Source: Chitinophaga sp. S165 (GTDB taxonomy: Bacteria > Bacteroidota > Bacteroidia > Chitinophagales > Chitinophagaceae). From it: DNA of 64,000 nucleotides. Made by a program: the position numbers and the translations under genes. The notes under the pieces are model-generated. The model saw only the letters and a list, made by a program, of their open reading frames with translations, ran no database searches and was not told the origin of the DNA. The stretch spans positions 1,670,991 to 1,734,990 of the forward strand of contig NZ_QGTG01000001.1 in the NCBI RefSeq assembly GCF_003182155.1, given 5' to 3'. Positions 1 through 8,974 of the stretch are shown here, in pieces; the stretch's first letter is position 1, and each line of letters starts with the position of its first letter.

Positions 1-344
1 AGTACAATGCCTCCTGCCGCTACTACCTGCTGCATCAGGAACTGGTCCAACGCATAACGGCTGATACCAAATCCGCCCAGTGGCAGCTGTGCTTCCACAC
101 TCTTACCCGAAACCGCCGATACCCTGACCCTGCTGATCCTGGCAGGGCCCAGAACGGCCGGATCAGCCCCTAGCCACTGCAGGTATGGCAATACCTCGTT
201 CGAGATGTACTCACCGCACACCTTATGCCTCGGGAAAGGGTATTTTTCTATGACTGTAACGCGCAGCCCTGCACGTAAAAGGTGCAATGCCCCGGTTAGG
301 CCGGCCAGTCCCCCTCCTACAATTATGACATCCGCATCAGGCAT
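1..344 (-). CDS. FAD-dependent oxidoreductase, N-terminal part (geranylgeranyl reductase/halogenase-like family)
   Basis: The first 114 or so residues of a flavoprotein are visible; the rest runs off the left edge. Translation from the ATG at 344 begins MPDADVIIVGGGLAGL, a Rossmann GxGxxG dinucleotide-binding loop at residues 9-14, followed by a KVCGEYIS stretch typical of the geranylgeranyl reductase-like NAD(P)/FAD oxidoreductases. Members of this group reduce or oxidise lipid or polyketide substrates; the substrate here cannot be told. No partner gene is visible on the left. The start is supported because the FAD loop lies at the expected distance from it. Family call fairly sure, function open. 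Confidence 0.75.
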   Translation of the reverse strand, partial: MPDADVIIVGGGLAGLTGALHLLRAGLRVTVIEKYPFPRHKVCGEYISNEVLPYLQWLGADPAVLGPARISRVRVSAVSGKSVEAQLPLGGFGISRYALDQFLMQQVVAAGGIV

Positions 345-565
345 TTGTAACTAATTGATTTTCCGCATTTGAACATTCAAGATCAAACTATATGTTGCAA
401 CAAGTGTACGTTTTTTTCCTGAAATGAGAAACGACGCTATATATGAATACGTGATTTTTTCCTCTCGGGCGCGTTCAGCCTACTATTTTTTTCAGTAGTG
501 GGTCAGGGCTAACAAAAGAGATGTCCGAAGTTATAGGGAATTACATACCGGCATTAAACAGAAGA

Positions 566-587
566 GGGGCCGGCTCCCGCCGACCCC
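566..587 (-). terminator. Hairpin terminator of the manganese catalase gene
   Basis: Arms at 566-574 and 579-587 form a 9-bp G/C-rich stem (one G-U wobble) with a 4-nt loop. It starts 10 nt beyond the catalase stop and is followed on the minus strand by a pyrimidine-rich stretch. Position and structure fit an intrinsic terminator. Confidence 0.55.
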
Positions 588-596
588 ACTCCACCC

Positions 597-1553
597 TTAT
601 CTGATAAAACCATTGCCACTTTCATTGTAAGTACTCCATTGCGCCTCGCCGGGTGCAGCGGTGGCGTTGATCTCTGTACTTCTTAATTCGCTCATACTCT
701 GATCAAGCTCCTTTACTCCCTCCAGCGTCCTGTCCGTGCCTTCGGGCTCAATGCCCGAGAGGCCCTGTGTTTCATGCACATACTGCAGTGGATCTTCAAT
801 GTACTGCCACTCTTCCCCAAGCTGTGTACTCGTTCCCTTGTTCCACGGTCCCCGCACTTTATTCGTATCTGACATGTTGAAATACTTATTGCTGTACCTC
901 GGATCGCCCTGCAATACGGCCGGCGGGAAGTTAGGTTTAATGGTATCCAATGCCGCTTCAAACATCTGGAAGTGTGCTATCTCCCTCGTCATAAGGAAAG
1001 TCAGTGTTTCCTTCACATAAGGATCGTCTGTAAACTTCATCAGGTATTCGTAAGTGATCTTGGCGCGGGATTCAGCCGCCATATCAGAACGCAGGTCAAC
1101 CGTCAGATCATTATTCGCGTTTACGTATGCGCCTGTCCATGGCACTCCCTGACTATTGGTCAGCATAGGGCCTCCTCCGCTATGTACAAGAAATTCAGGA
1201 TGCATCATCGCGTGATGAATATATTCTTCTTTCCTTGTCGTACCCTGCATCGTTTCCATGATCTCCGAATTGTCGGCCGCATTCTTCAGTTCACCATTAA
1301 TGCCCTGTAGCAATAATTGTATTGTAGCGCCCACTATTTCAAGATGACTGAACTCTTCCGTCGCAATATCCATCAGCAGATCATACTTGTCAGGATATGG
1401 TTTCCTGGCGCCGAAGGCCTGAACGAAATATTGCATTGCCGCTTTCAGTTCACCATTGGCACCACCAAACTGTTCCAGTAAAAGAGCAGCAAAGCGAGGG
1501 TCAGGTGCAGATACACGTACGTTAAATTGTAGATCTTTTACGTGATGAAACAT
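597..1553 (-). CDS. Manganese (non-haem) catalase
   Basis: A 318-residue protein of the dimanganese catalase family, which disproportionates hydrogen peroxide in the cytoplasm. The four-helix-bundle metal ligands are recognisable: Glu35 in GELKAAM, an ExxH at Glu67-His70 (TEEFSH), a Glu in the AAESRAKITYEYL helix and an ExxH in TREIAHFQMF. The length fits the family. An in-frame extension to 1631 exists, but the ATG at 1553 is preceded by AAAGGA at 6 nt and gives the normal family N-terminus (MFHHVKDLQ). Transcribed alone, ending at a hairpin. Probably a stress or stationary-phase enzyme, as usual for this family; regulation is not visible. Confidence 0.93.
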   Translation of the reverse strand: MFHHVKDLQFNVRVSAPDPRFAALLLEQFGGANGELKAAMQYFVQAFGARKPYPDKYDLLMDIATEEFSHLEIVGATIQLLLQGINGELKNAADNSEIMETMQGTTRKEEYIHHAMMHPEFLVHSGGGPMLTNSQGVPWTGAYVNANNDLTVDLRSDMAAESRAKITYEYLMKFTDDPYVKETLTFLMTREIAHFQMFEAALDTIKPNFPPAVLQGDPRYSNKYFNMSDTNKVRGPWNKGTSTQLGEEWQYIEDPLQYVHETQGLSGIEPEGTDRTLEGVKELDQSMSELRSTEINATAAPGEAQWSTYNESGNGFIR

Positions 1554-1559
1554 AGTTAA

Positions 1560-1565
1560 TCCTTT
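1560..1565 (-). promoter_or_regulatory. Ribosome binding site that fixes the catalase start
   Basis: On the minus strand AAAGGA lies 6 nt before the ATG at 1553. Clear Shine-Dalgarno sites are uncommon in this window, so it is useful evidence against the upstream in-frame ATG at 1631. Confidence 0.55.
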
Positions 1566-1804
1566 AAATGGTAAACAATTGTACAGAATGATCATCTGCC
1601 TATGTACGACTATAAACATGCCATACAGCACTTACAGTAAGTGCTTCTCATTAACTGTTTCTCATTTTACATACGTGTGTAGATAAGCTTTCCCTTTTGT
1701 CTGTACAATAAATCTATTCTCAGTGCACAGATACAGTGGCGTAATCTTTGGACACGTTCCCTGTACCATCGTTCATAATTTATCACTTCACAAAATTGAT
1801 TCAC

Positions 1805-2050
1805 ATGCAAAAGCAAAACTCCAAACAGCAGCCGTCTGATGAACAAGATCCACTGAATGCAAGGCTGGCTGAAGACCAGGAAAATAATGATGAAATAAAT
1901 GATGTAGATAATGACGCCGATCTTGAGGGAGATGAAGAAGAAGAATTAGACGATACTCCTGAACTCGACGAAGAAGATCTTGAAGAAAACAACCTGTCAG
2001 AAGATCAAGCAGACGACGTTCAGTGGGACCCTTCCAAAGAAAACTCATAA
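1805..2050 (+). CDS. Small highly acidic protein, unknown function
   Basis: An 81-residue soluble protein, overwhelmingly Asp/Glu from about residue 25 to 70 (runs such as EGDEEEELDD) with few hydrophobics and no membrane segment, so probably disordered. I do not recognise a family. Start ATG at 1805; an upstream in-frame ATG at 1748 would add a hydrophobic 19-residue leader, less likely. A strong hairpin follows the stop at 2082-2112, which supports a real transcript. It sits between a catalase and a glycan operon and belongs clearly to neither. A second, longer acidic protein lies at 16132-16695. Possible roles (counter-ion, metal or protein binding) are guesses. Confidence 0.7.
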   Translation: MQKQNSKQQPSDEQDPLNARLAEDQENNDEINDVDNDADLEGDEEEELDDTPELDEEDLEENNLSEDQADDVQWDPSKENS

Positions 2051-2081
2051 GTAGTGGTTTTTACTAGCACTGCGACAAACA

Positions 2082-2112
2082 GGGCAATAAACGAATGGTT
2101 CGTTTGTTGCCC
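2082..2112 (+). terminator. Hairpin terminator after the acidic protein gene
   Basis: Arms 2082-2095 and 2099-2112 pair over 14 bp with a single wobble and a 3-nt loop, followed by a T-rich stretch. It lies 31 nt after the stop of the acidic protein gene and 43 nt before the carbamoyltransferase start, separating the two transcripts. Confidence 0.75.
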
Positions 2113-2154
2113 TTCTTACTGATCTCACCTTCATATTGATAAACCCGTTCTATT

Positions 2155-3873
2155 ATGTATACACTCGGTATTAACGCTGCTTTTCATGACTCAGCAGCAT
2201 GTCTTATAAAAGACGGCCAACTTATTGCAGCAGCGGAAGATGAACGCTTCACGCATGTTAAACACGGGAAAAGACCCATTCCTTTTTCTGCTTACGAACT
2301 GCCATATCATGCAATTGATTACTGCCTTAAAACCGCGAATATTCATCTCGGCGATATTGATCATATTTCTTACTCCTTCGATCCGTTTATTCTCTTACCT
2401 GAAGAAGATGCTGAAAAGAGCCTCATTGATATTCCATTACGGCAGCCCTCGCAATTTGTGCCTGAGAAGTGGGTGTCGCCCTGGGACCCCTTGTTCCTTT
2501 CTGCTATCATTAATGCTCCGGGACAGCTAACTGACGGCTATCCTCATCATCTGCAAAAGCGCTTCAGCGGCGCACGCTTTAACAACGACCAATGGCATTT
2601 TGTAGAACATCATCTGTGTCATGCGGCAAGCGCATTCCTGCCTTCTCCTTTTCACGAAGCGGCCGTGATGACGATGGATGGACGCGGTGAGAAAGCGACC
2701 ACTACATTCAGCATAGGCAGAGGTAATAACCTGGACCGTATCAGTCAGGTGAACATGCCACATTCCCTGGGATTACTGTACGAAAAAGTAACAACACATC
2801 TTGGTTTCCTTCATTCCTCCGATGAGTATAAAGTAATGGCGCTGGCCTCTTATGGCAAACCTGAATTTGTAAATGCTTTCAGGTTCATGATCAGCTTGTC
2901 CGACAATGGTGAGTACTGCATTAACGATGAGCAGATGACCGAGTTGTTAGGCCCTGCCAGAAAGAAAGGGGATGAATTTACAGCACATCATTTCAATATC
3001 GCGCATTCTTTACAAGCGGTATTACAGGAGTCTGTTCTGCAGATCAGCGAGTGGTTGCAGAAAAGGACGGGCGCCGACAACCTTTGCTTTGCCGGAGGTG
3101 TTGCTTTAAACTGCGTACTGAACGCCCGTATCAGGGATGCAGGCATCTTCAGGAACATATGGGTACAACCTGCTTCAGGTGACGCGGGCACTGCATTAGG
3201 CGCGGCATTATGGACGGATGCCACCCTTCGTAACAGCCAAGAAAAGACCTTTCAAATGGACCATGCTTACTGGGGACCAGAGTACAATGATGAAGAGATC
3301 AAATCCTTCCTCGACTGGACTAAAACACCTTATCGCCGACTGGAGAACGTAGCGGAAGAAACAGCTGAACTGTTGGCACAGGACAAGATCATCGGCTGGT
3401 ACCAGGGAAGGATGGAATTTGGTCCGCGCGCCTTAGGCAGCCGTTCTATCCTTGCTTCACCTATCTCTGCCGATATGCAGGCACGTCTCAACGAGGTGAA
3501 GGACAGAGAAGATTTCCGTCCCGTAGCACCGGTAGTATTAGAAGAAGTAGCGGCCGAATGGTTTGAGGGTGCGCATTTTTCTCCCTTCATGCTTTTTGTA
3601 TACGATGTTAAGCCTGATAAGAAAGACAGGATCCCGGCAGTGACGCACGTCGATGGCACCGCGCGCATACAAACTATCAACAGGAGCCAGCATAGCAGGT
3701 ATTATGATCTCCTGCAATCATTCTATAAAAAAACAGGCGTACCGGTGCTGATCAATACATCATTCAATACACTCGGCAAACCCATTGTTTGTACACCGCG
3801 CGATGCTGTTGAATGTTTCTGGTCATCACCTTTTGATGCTTTGGTAATAGGTTCTTTCCTCATTCAAAAATAA
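2155..3873 (+). CDS. NodU/CmcH-family O-carbamoyltransferase
   Basis: A 572-residue enzyme of the NodU/TobZ carbamoyltransferase family, which makes carbamoyl-adenylate from carbamoyl phosphate and ATP and transfers the carbamoyl group to a sugar or antibiotic hydroxyl. The N-terminal Kae1-like domain starts MYTLGINAAFHDSA and carries the metal-binding HHLCHAASAF motif near residue 155 and VMTMDGRGE; the C-terminal YrdC-like part has GRMEFGPRALGSRSI. Length is typical. First gene of a three-gene operon (7-nt gap to a GT2 gene, then a GT9 gene), convergent with an ADP-heptose operon. I infer that a heptose or neighbouring sugar in a cell-surface glycan is carbamoylated, as in the Pseudomonas aeruginosa LPS core. 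Confidence 0.92.
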   Translation: MYTLGINAAFHDSAACLIKDGQLIAAAEDERFTHVKHGKRPIPFSAYELPYHAIDYCLKTANIHLGDIDHISYSFDPFILLPEEDAEKSLIDIPLRQPSQFVPEKWVSPWDPLFLSAIINAPGQLTDGYPHHLQKRFSGARFNNDQWHFVEHHLCHAASAFLPSPFHEAAVMTMDGRGEKATTTFSIGRGNNLDRISQVNMPHSLGLLYEKVTTHLGFLHSSDEYKVMALASYGKPEFVNAFRFMISLSDNGEYCINDEQMTELLGPARKKGDEFTAHHFNIAHSLQAVLQESVLQISEWLQKRTGADNLCFAGGVALNCVLNARIRDAGIFRNIWVQPASGDAGTALGAALWTDATLRNSQEKTFQMDHAYWGPEYNDEEIKSFLDWTKTPYRRLENVAEETAELLAQDKIIGWYQGRMEFGPRALGSRSILASPISADMQARLNEVKDREDFRPVAPVVLEEVAAEWFEGAHFSPFMLFVYDVKPDKKDRIPAVTHVDGTARIQTINRSQHSRYYDLLQSFYKKTGVPVLINTSFNTLGKPIVCTPRDAVECFWSSPFDALVIGSFLIQK

Positions 3874-3880
3874 CCCGCTA

Positions 3881-4852
3881 ATGGAGAAAAAAATCACAGT
3901 CGTTATCCCCTCTTATCAGCGCCCGGAACTGCTGTCCCGTTGCCTGAGGGCATTGGAAGACCAGGAGTTTGACAAGAGCGCATTTGAAGTGATCGTAGTC
4001 AGTGACGGACCGGACAAGTATACACGTCAACTGGCCTGCAGCTGGAAATATGCAGGGCTGATAGATGTCAGATACCTGGCCCTGCCAGTCAAGAAAGGCC
4101 CGGCTGCTGCCAGGAATGCCGGTTGGCGTGCTTCCGACGCACCTATGATCGCATTTACAGATGATGATACCATACCGGACCCTTACTGGCTGCAAACTGT
4201 ATGGCACGCCTGGAAAGGTGAACCTGCCATCGTTTATACAGGACAGGTGATCGTTCCTTTAAAAGGACGTCCGACCGATTATGAGTGGAATACCGCACAG
4301 CTGGAAAAAGCGGAATTCGTGACTGCAAACTGCGCCTGTACAAGAGAAGCGCTGGAGCTGGTAAATGGCTTCGATGAATCTTTTGAGGCTGCATGGCGGG
4401 AAGACAGTGATCTTGAGTTCAGATTGTTACAGCAACAAGTGCCGATCTATCATCTCAAGAATGCTATCGTTCTGCATCCTGTGCGAAAGGCCGGCTGGGG
4501 TGTGAGTATCCGGGAACAACGGAAGAACGTTTTCAATGCACTACTGTATAAGAAGTTCCCCAGGCTCTACAGGGAAAAGATCCAGCGCAGCCCTACCTGG
4601 AATTATTATTTAATGATCTTTCTATTTATACTGGGCGTTGTTTTCGCACTAAATGAGGCATACACGGGATCTGCCGTTTTATTTGGCGCATGGTTATTGA
4701 TGATCGGTTTGTTTGCCGGAAGGCGGTTAAAACATACATCTCATGCCACTTCACATGTGCTTGAAATGATCGTTACATCAGCGGCCATACCTTTTGCAGC
4801 TACTTACTGGAGTTTGTATGGGGCATGGCGATATAAAGTACTTTACCTGTAA
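3881..4852 (+). CDS. Family 2 glycosyltransferase with C-terminal membrane segments
   Basis: A 323-residue GT-A fold inverting glycosyltransferase. The N-terminus reads KKITVVIPSYQRPELLSRCL, the nucleotide-sugar metal site is FTDDDTIPD near residue 90, and GFDESFEAAWREDSDLEFRL is the usual acceptor/base region. Hydrophobic stretches near 242-262, 267-281 and about 300-320 would anchor it in the inner membrane, with the catalytic domain cytoplasmic. The gene follows the carbamoyltransferase by 7 nt and its stop TAA directly abuts the next ATG, so the three genes are surely co-transcribed. Donor and acceptor cannot be read from sequence. Confidence 0.9.
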   Translation: MEKKITVVIPSYQRPELLSRCLRALEDQEFDKSAFEVIVVSDGPDKYTRQLACSWKYAGLIDVRYLALPVKKGPAAARNAGWRASDAPMIAFTDDDTIPDPYWLQTVWHAWKGEPAIVYTGQVIVPLKGRPTDYEWNTAQLEKAEFVTANCACTREALELVNGFDESFEAAWREDSDLEFRLLQQQVPIYHLKNAIVLHPVRKAGWGVSIREQRKNVFNALLYKKFPRLYREKIQRSPTWNYYLMIFLFILGVVFALNEAYTGSAVLFGAWLLMIGLFAGRRLKHTSHATSHVLEMIVTSAAIPFAATYWSLYGAWRYKVLYL

Positions 4853-5836
4853 ATGATGCCAGAATCAATTAGTAAAATTGCGGTCTTCCGCGCGTTGCAA
4901 TTAGGAGATATGTTATGTACGGTCCCGGCGTTGCGGGCACTACGTACTGCATTTCCGGAAGCGCATATCACGTTGCTGGGACTGCCCTGGGCAGCATCTT
5001 TTGTGGAACGCTTTTCCAAATACCTGGATGCGTTCGTACATTTTCCCGGTTATCCCGGCCTGCCTGAACAACAGGTGGTACCTTCACAGTTCCCGTCATT
5101 TATGGCGGCCATGCAGAAACAACGGTTCGACCTGGTATTGCAGATGCAGGGAAATGGTTCCATCGTGAATCCAATGATCGCGTTAATGGGTGGACGATAT
5201 ACGGCCGGTTACTGGCGCCAGGAAGATGGTTGCCCGGATGCCGGCCTTTTTCTCGAATACCCGGAGGATGTATCGGAAATAGAACGACATCTCCTGTTGA
5301 TGGAATACCTGAATATTCCTGAACAAGGCTCACACCTCGAATTTCCTATTACAGCAAAAGACATGGACGACTTCAATAAGCTGGACCTGCCACTGGAAGC
5401 ACAGGAGTACCTGTGTGTACATCCGGGATCGAGGGGCAGCTGGCGCCAATGGCCGCCACACATGTTTGCTGCTATGGCAGACGAATTTGCGGAGAAAGGT
5501 TGGAAAATAGTACTGACAGGTACTAAAGAAGAACGCCCGCTTACAGAAACAGTTGCAGGCCTGATGAAACATACGTCGATCAATACAGCAGGTCTTACCA
5601 CATTAGGCAGTCTGGGAGTACTGATCAAAAATGCACGGGCGCTTTTATCAAATTGTACCGGCGTCTCGCATATGGCCGCAGCATTTGAAACCCCCAGTGT
5701 GATCATCAGTATGGATGGAGAACCTGTGCGTTGGGCGCCACTGAATAAACAATTACATTATACGATTGACTGGACGACCGAACCGGATTATGAGATCGTA
5801 TTAAGACAGGGCATGCGGCTCCTCGAAGCTACCTGA
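4853..5836 (+). CDS. Family 9 glycosyltransferase (heptosyltransferase-like)
   Basis: A 327-residue GT9 protein, the family of LPS heptosyltransferases I-III. Visible marks are the N-terminal FRALQLGDMLCTVPALRALR, the mid-protein CVHPGSRGSWRQWPPHMFAAM donor-side block, TAGLTTLGSLGVLIKNARALLSNCTGVSHMAAA and a C-terminal PSVIISMDGEPVRWAP. It lacks membrane segments and would act at the cytoplasmic face of the inner membrane using ADP-heptose or a related donor. Two consecutive ATGs begin the gene. Its last 36 bp overlap, tail to tail, the end of another GT9 gene on the opposite strand. Confidence 0.88.
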   Translation: MMPESISKIAVFRALQLGDMLCTVPALRALRTAFPEAHITLLGLPWAASFVERFSKYLDAFVHFPGYPGLPEQQVVPSQFPSFMAAMQKQRFDLVLQMQGNGSIVNPMIALMGGRYTAGYWRQEDGCPDAGLFLEYPEDVSEIERHLLLMEYLNIPEQGSHLEFPITAKDMDDFNKLDLPLEAQEYLCVHPGSRGSWRQWPPHMFAAMADEFAEKGWKIVLTGTKEERPLTETVAGLMKHTSINTAGLTTLGSLGVLIKNARALLSNCTGVSHMAAAFETPSVIISMDGEPVRWAPLNKQLHYTIDWTTEPDYEIVLRQGMRLLEAT

Positions 5837-6919
5837 AGATGCCGCTGTCAATTCGAGCAATGCCTTAGTCACTTCCATTATGTTATCAGGAGTAGCAAGT
5901 GGTAAATCCTCTGCAGAAAAAGATCTGTATACATATTTCACTACCTCGTTCCTGCTTTGTAAAGCGGCAGGAACATCGAAGTATAACACCATGCTGGCAA
6001 CACGCCAGGGCGTATGCTGCGGATTAGTCAACGCGTACAATACCACTACAGGCGTATGCACTGCCGATGCAATGTGAATAGTGCCGGTGTTTACAGATAA
6101 TAACAGCGGCGTATGTTTTATCAGGACGGTCAGTTCTTCCAGGTTAAACAATCCTGCAGCAGAAAACGCGCAGCCGCCTATTCCCTTTGCGATCTCCTGC
6201 GCTTCAGTTATATTGTTCTTCCCTGTTATAAGCAGCTGACAACCTGTTGCTGCAACTATCTTCCTTCCTGCATTGATCCAATCTCGTACAGGGTACTTCC
6301 GCTTTTGTTCGGAGACTTCCGGATGTAATATGATCCATGGTTTCTGCGGGTCCATTCCCAGCTCCTCCAGTTTTCTTTCTACCTCCGGCCACAATATTCC
6401 ATTTCCCTGAATGCTCAGACGAAGGTCCTTCGTGACGGCGCCTACCTGTGCTACCAGTTCAAGATCGCGTATTACCTGGTGCCTGATGAACGTATAAGGT
6501 TCTTCGTCGGGCACCCAATGTGTCAGTAACTGATAAGGGTTTTCCCTGCAATAAGCCAGTCTGAGCGGTATTTCGGCCAGGTATGCCAGCATAATAGAAG
6601 GCATGGGGTTCTGACTATATACAGTGAAGATAACAGCTGCATCGAAGTTATATGCTTTCAGCTGTTTTACCATTTGGTTGAACTGGCGTGCATCCGGAGT
6701 TCCGTTTACCTGTACCCAGGGTACGTCAAATACGATAGCGTCGTCTATTTCGGGTATCTGCGGCACCACTGCCGCGCCCATAGAAGAAACGAGTACCGTA
6801 ATATGACAGTTAAATGTTTGCTTTAAGGCCCTGATCGCAGGTGTGCTCATTAACAGATCGCCTATGTTATCCGGCCGTATACACAAGATACGGCGGCATT
6901 TCTTCCATTCGTTTTCCAT
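5801..6919 (-). CDS. Family 9 glycosyltransferase (heptosyltransferase-like)
   Basis: A 372-residue GT9 protein: N-terminal RRILCIRPDNIGDLLMSTPAIRAL, a central ILHPEVSEQKRKYPVRDWI donor block and SVNTGTIHIASAVHTPVVVLYAL near the C-terminus. It is more like classical heptosyltransferases than the GT9 protein encoded convergently at 4853-5836. The start codon shares one base with the hldE stop (TAATG arrangement), showing translational coupling in the operon GT-GT4-gmhB-hldE-GT9. Together with HldE and GmhB this makes transfer of a manno-heptose the most likely reaction; acceptor unknown. Confidence 0.9.
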   Translation of the reverse strand: MENEWKKCRRILCIRPDNIGDLLMSTPAIRALKQTFNCHITVLVSSMGAAVVPQIPEIDDAIVFDVPWVQVNGTPDARQFNQMVKQLKAYNFDAAVIFTVYSQNPMPSIMLAYLAEIPLRLAYCRENPYQLLTHWVPDEEPYTFIRHQVIRDLELVAQVGAVTKDLRLSIQGNGILWPEVERKLEELGMDPQKPWIILHPEVSEQKRKYPVRDWINAGRKIVAATGCQLLITGKNNITEAQEIAKGIGGCAFSAAGLFNLEELTVLIKHTPLLLSVNTGTIHIASAVHTPVVVLYALTNPQHTPWRVASMVLYFDVPAALQSRNEVVKYVYRSFSAEDLPLATPDNIMEVTKALLELTAASSGSFEEPHALS

Positions 6920-8403
6920 TATGCCTCCGCTACTTTTAAAGCAGGTGTTGTATAAATACGTTTAATGATCAGCGTAGTTGAACGATCAGGTACGAGTGGC
7001 AGCAATACCACTTCTCCTCCAAATTCTTCTACCGCTGCTGCTTCCGGCAGGGACTCCCTGCTATAGTCGCCGCCTTTCGCGAAAATGGAGGGCCTGATGA
7101 TGCGGATCAGCGATTCCGGTGTATCATCTGTCTCATTGCCGAATGAAATAACATGCGCGACAGCCCCGAGGCCTGCCAGTACCTGCACACGGTCATTCAG
7201 GCTGTTTATAGGCCTCTCCTCTCCTTTTAAACGTTTGATACTCTCGTCTGTATTGACACCCACAATAAGGATGTCTCCCAGGGACGCCGCCCTTTCCAGG
7301 TAACTGACATGCCCGCTGTGCAGGATATCAAAGCAGCCATTTGTGAACACGATCTTTTTACCCTGCGCTTTATACATTTCGCAAAGTGCATCCAGCTCTT
7401 CCTGGTCACGAATGTATTTATCCTTCATAGAGAAGTAAGCGATCAGCTCTGACTGTTTACAGTAAGCGGTATTGCTTTTGCCGATCGCAACTGATGCTGC
7501 GACACCTGCTATTTCAGCGGCAGCCGATGCACTTGCACCCGCCAAAGCAGCCAGCGTGAAGGCGCTGATGTAAGTATCTCCGGCACCAGATACGTTCGGA
7601 TTATTCACAGGACGTGCTGCAACATGGCAAAGCAATTTATCTTCACGGAAGATAAGCGCCCCTTCGTCATCCAATGTTAATGCTGTGATACCAGCTCCTG
7701 TAACTGCGAACACTGCATGCCCCATTTCTTCCAGCTGTTGCGCTTTGGAAAATGGCTGTTCCGGCAGTTCCAGCATGGCCATCATCTCCTTATAATTAGG
7801 TTTCGCAAGCGCGGGCTGTAAACATTTATACTGTTGCAGCTTTTTGGCATCCGCTGCAATGAATTTCCCGTGCTGCTCATTTAACCGTTGCAAAGCGGCA
7901 ATGATACGCGGCGTCATCACGCCCTTATTATAGTCAGCGATCACGATCGCATCATGTAATGGAAACTCTCTTTCCAGTACCGCTATGAACTGTGCTTCAC
8001 AGTTTTCATCAAGTGGTACCTCCGTACCTTCATCGTACCTGGTGAGCAGTTGCTGCCCGGCAATGACACGTGTCTTTATCATCGTGGTGCGGCTTTCACA
8101 ACGAACCACTTCATCCCTGATACCTTCTTTCTTTAACAGGTCGCCAGCCAGTTCTGCACCGAAATCATCCCCTATCAGGCTGACAAAGGTGACTGTTGCC
8201 CCCAGTTGGCGCAGGTTAACAGCGGTATTGGCGCCTCCTCCCAATACGGAGGTATGTGAACTGATATCCACCACGGGCACCGGTGCTTCCGGCGACAAAC
8301 GTGTACTGGCGCCCCGCAGGTAAGTGTCGATCATCAGATCGCCCAATACCAATACAGCAGGCTGCATAAAAGTTTTAATCAACGTTTGATATATAAGTTC
8401 CAT
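6919..8403 (-). CDS. hldE: Bifunctional heptose 7-phosphate kinase / heptose 1-phosphate adenylyltransferase
   Basis: A 494-residue two-domain protein. Residues about 1-325 are a PfkB-type kinase (GGGANTAVNLRQLG; NPNVSGAGDTYISAF with the GAGD catalytic loop) that phosphorylates heptose 7-phosphate at O1; residues about 355-494 are a nucleotidyltransferase (TNGCFDILHSGHVSYL, HxGH motif) that adenylates heptose 1-phosphate. Length equals E. coli HldE (477 aa) plus a short leader. The first ATG overlaps gmhB by 29 bp; the Met at residue 13 (8367) would remove the overlap and is a real alternative. It supplies the ADP-heptose used by the adjacent GT9 enzymes. Confidence 0.95.
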   Translation of the reverse strand: MELIYQTLIKTFMQPAVLVLGDLMIDTYLRGASTRLSPEAPVPVVDISSHTSVLGGGANTAVNLRQLGATVTFVSLIGDDFGAELAGDLLKKEGIRDEVVRCESRTTMIKTRVIAGQQLLTRYDEGTEVPLDENCEAQFIAVLEREFPLHDAIVIADYNKGVMTPRIIAALQRLNEQHGKFIAADAKKLQQYKCLQPALAKPNYKEMMAMLELPEQPFSKAQQLEEMGHAVFAVTGAGITALTLDDEGALIFREDKLLCHVAARPVNNPNVSGAGDTYISAFTLAALAGASASAAAEIAGVAASVAIGKSNTAYCKQSELIAYFSMKDKYIRDQEELDALCEMYKAQGKKIVFTNGCFDILHSGHVSYLERAASLGDILIVGVNTDESIKRLKGEERPINSLNDRVQVLAGLGAVAHVISFGNETDDTPESLIRIIRPSIFAKGGDYSRESLPEAAAVEEFGGEVVLLPLVPDRSTTLIIKRIYTTPALKVAEA

Positions 8404-8974
8404 GTTTCAGATTTTCCGTAGTATGATTCACAATAAGCCGGGCAGCCTCCAGCAGGTTTTCCGCTATATATAAAGGTTTATTCAACGTATTCATTTCCCA
8501 GACAGTTTCATTCCCGTTATTCAGTAGTACCGACTGACAGCCAGCGCGGTTTCCCGCTTCAACATCATTCAGAATGTCACCTATCATCCACGACCCGGGA
8601 AGGTCCAGATCCAGCTCTTCAGCAGCCTGCACCAGCATACCAGGCAATGGTTTCCGGCATTCACAGGTGACTGCGTACTGTACTATTTTTCCGGCAGGAT
8701 GATGCGGACAGTAATAAAACCCTTCTAATACGATCTCGTGTTCATACAATAATCTCTCTAACCTCGCAATAACCGGCAGCATTTCTATTTCCCTGAAATA
8801 ACCATGAGCGATCCCTGCCTGGTTTGACACAACGATCAATACATATCCTTCATCCTGCAGCAGGCGTAACCCTTCAATGGCGCCGGAGGCCAGTACGATC
8901 TTGTTGGGATCCGCATTGTAAGGCACATTGTCGATCAATGTTCCATCCTTGTCTATGAATATTGCTTTTCTCAT
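8375..8974 (-). CDS. gmhB: D,D-heptose 1,7-bisphosphate 7-phosphatase
   Basis: A 199-residue HAD-superfamily phosphatase of the histidinol-phosphatase/GmhB subgroup. The catalytic DxD is in FIDKDGTLIDN, the second HAD motif in VVSNQAGIAHG, and the zinc loop CPHH...CECRKP characteristic of GmhB lies near residues 94-113. GDILNDVEAGNRAG is the last HAD motif. It removes the 7-phosphate made by the HldE kinase before adenylation. It overlaps the upstream GT4 gene by 4 bp (ATGA) and hldE by 29 bp. A sedoheptulose 7-phosphate isomerase (gmhA), needed for the first step, is not in the window. Confidence 0.93.
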   Translation of the reverse strand: MRKAIFIDKDGTLIDNVPYNADPNKIVLASGAIEGLRLLQDEGYVLIVVSNQAGIAHGYFREIEMLPVIARLERLLYEHEIVLEGFYYCPHHPAGKIVQYAVTCECRKPLPGMLVQAAEELDLDLPGSWMIGDILNDVEAGNRAGCQSVLLNNGNETVWEMNTLNKPLYIAENLLEAARLIVNHTTENLKHGTYISNVD

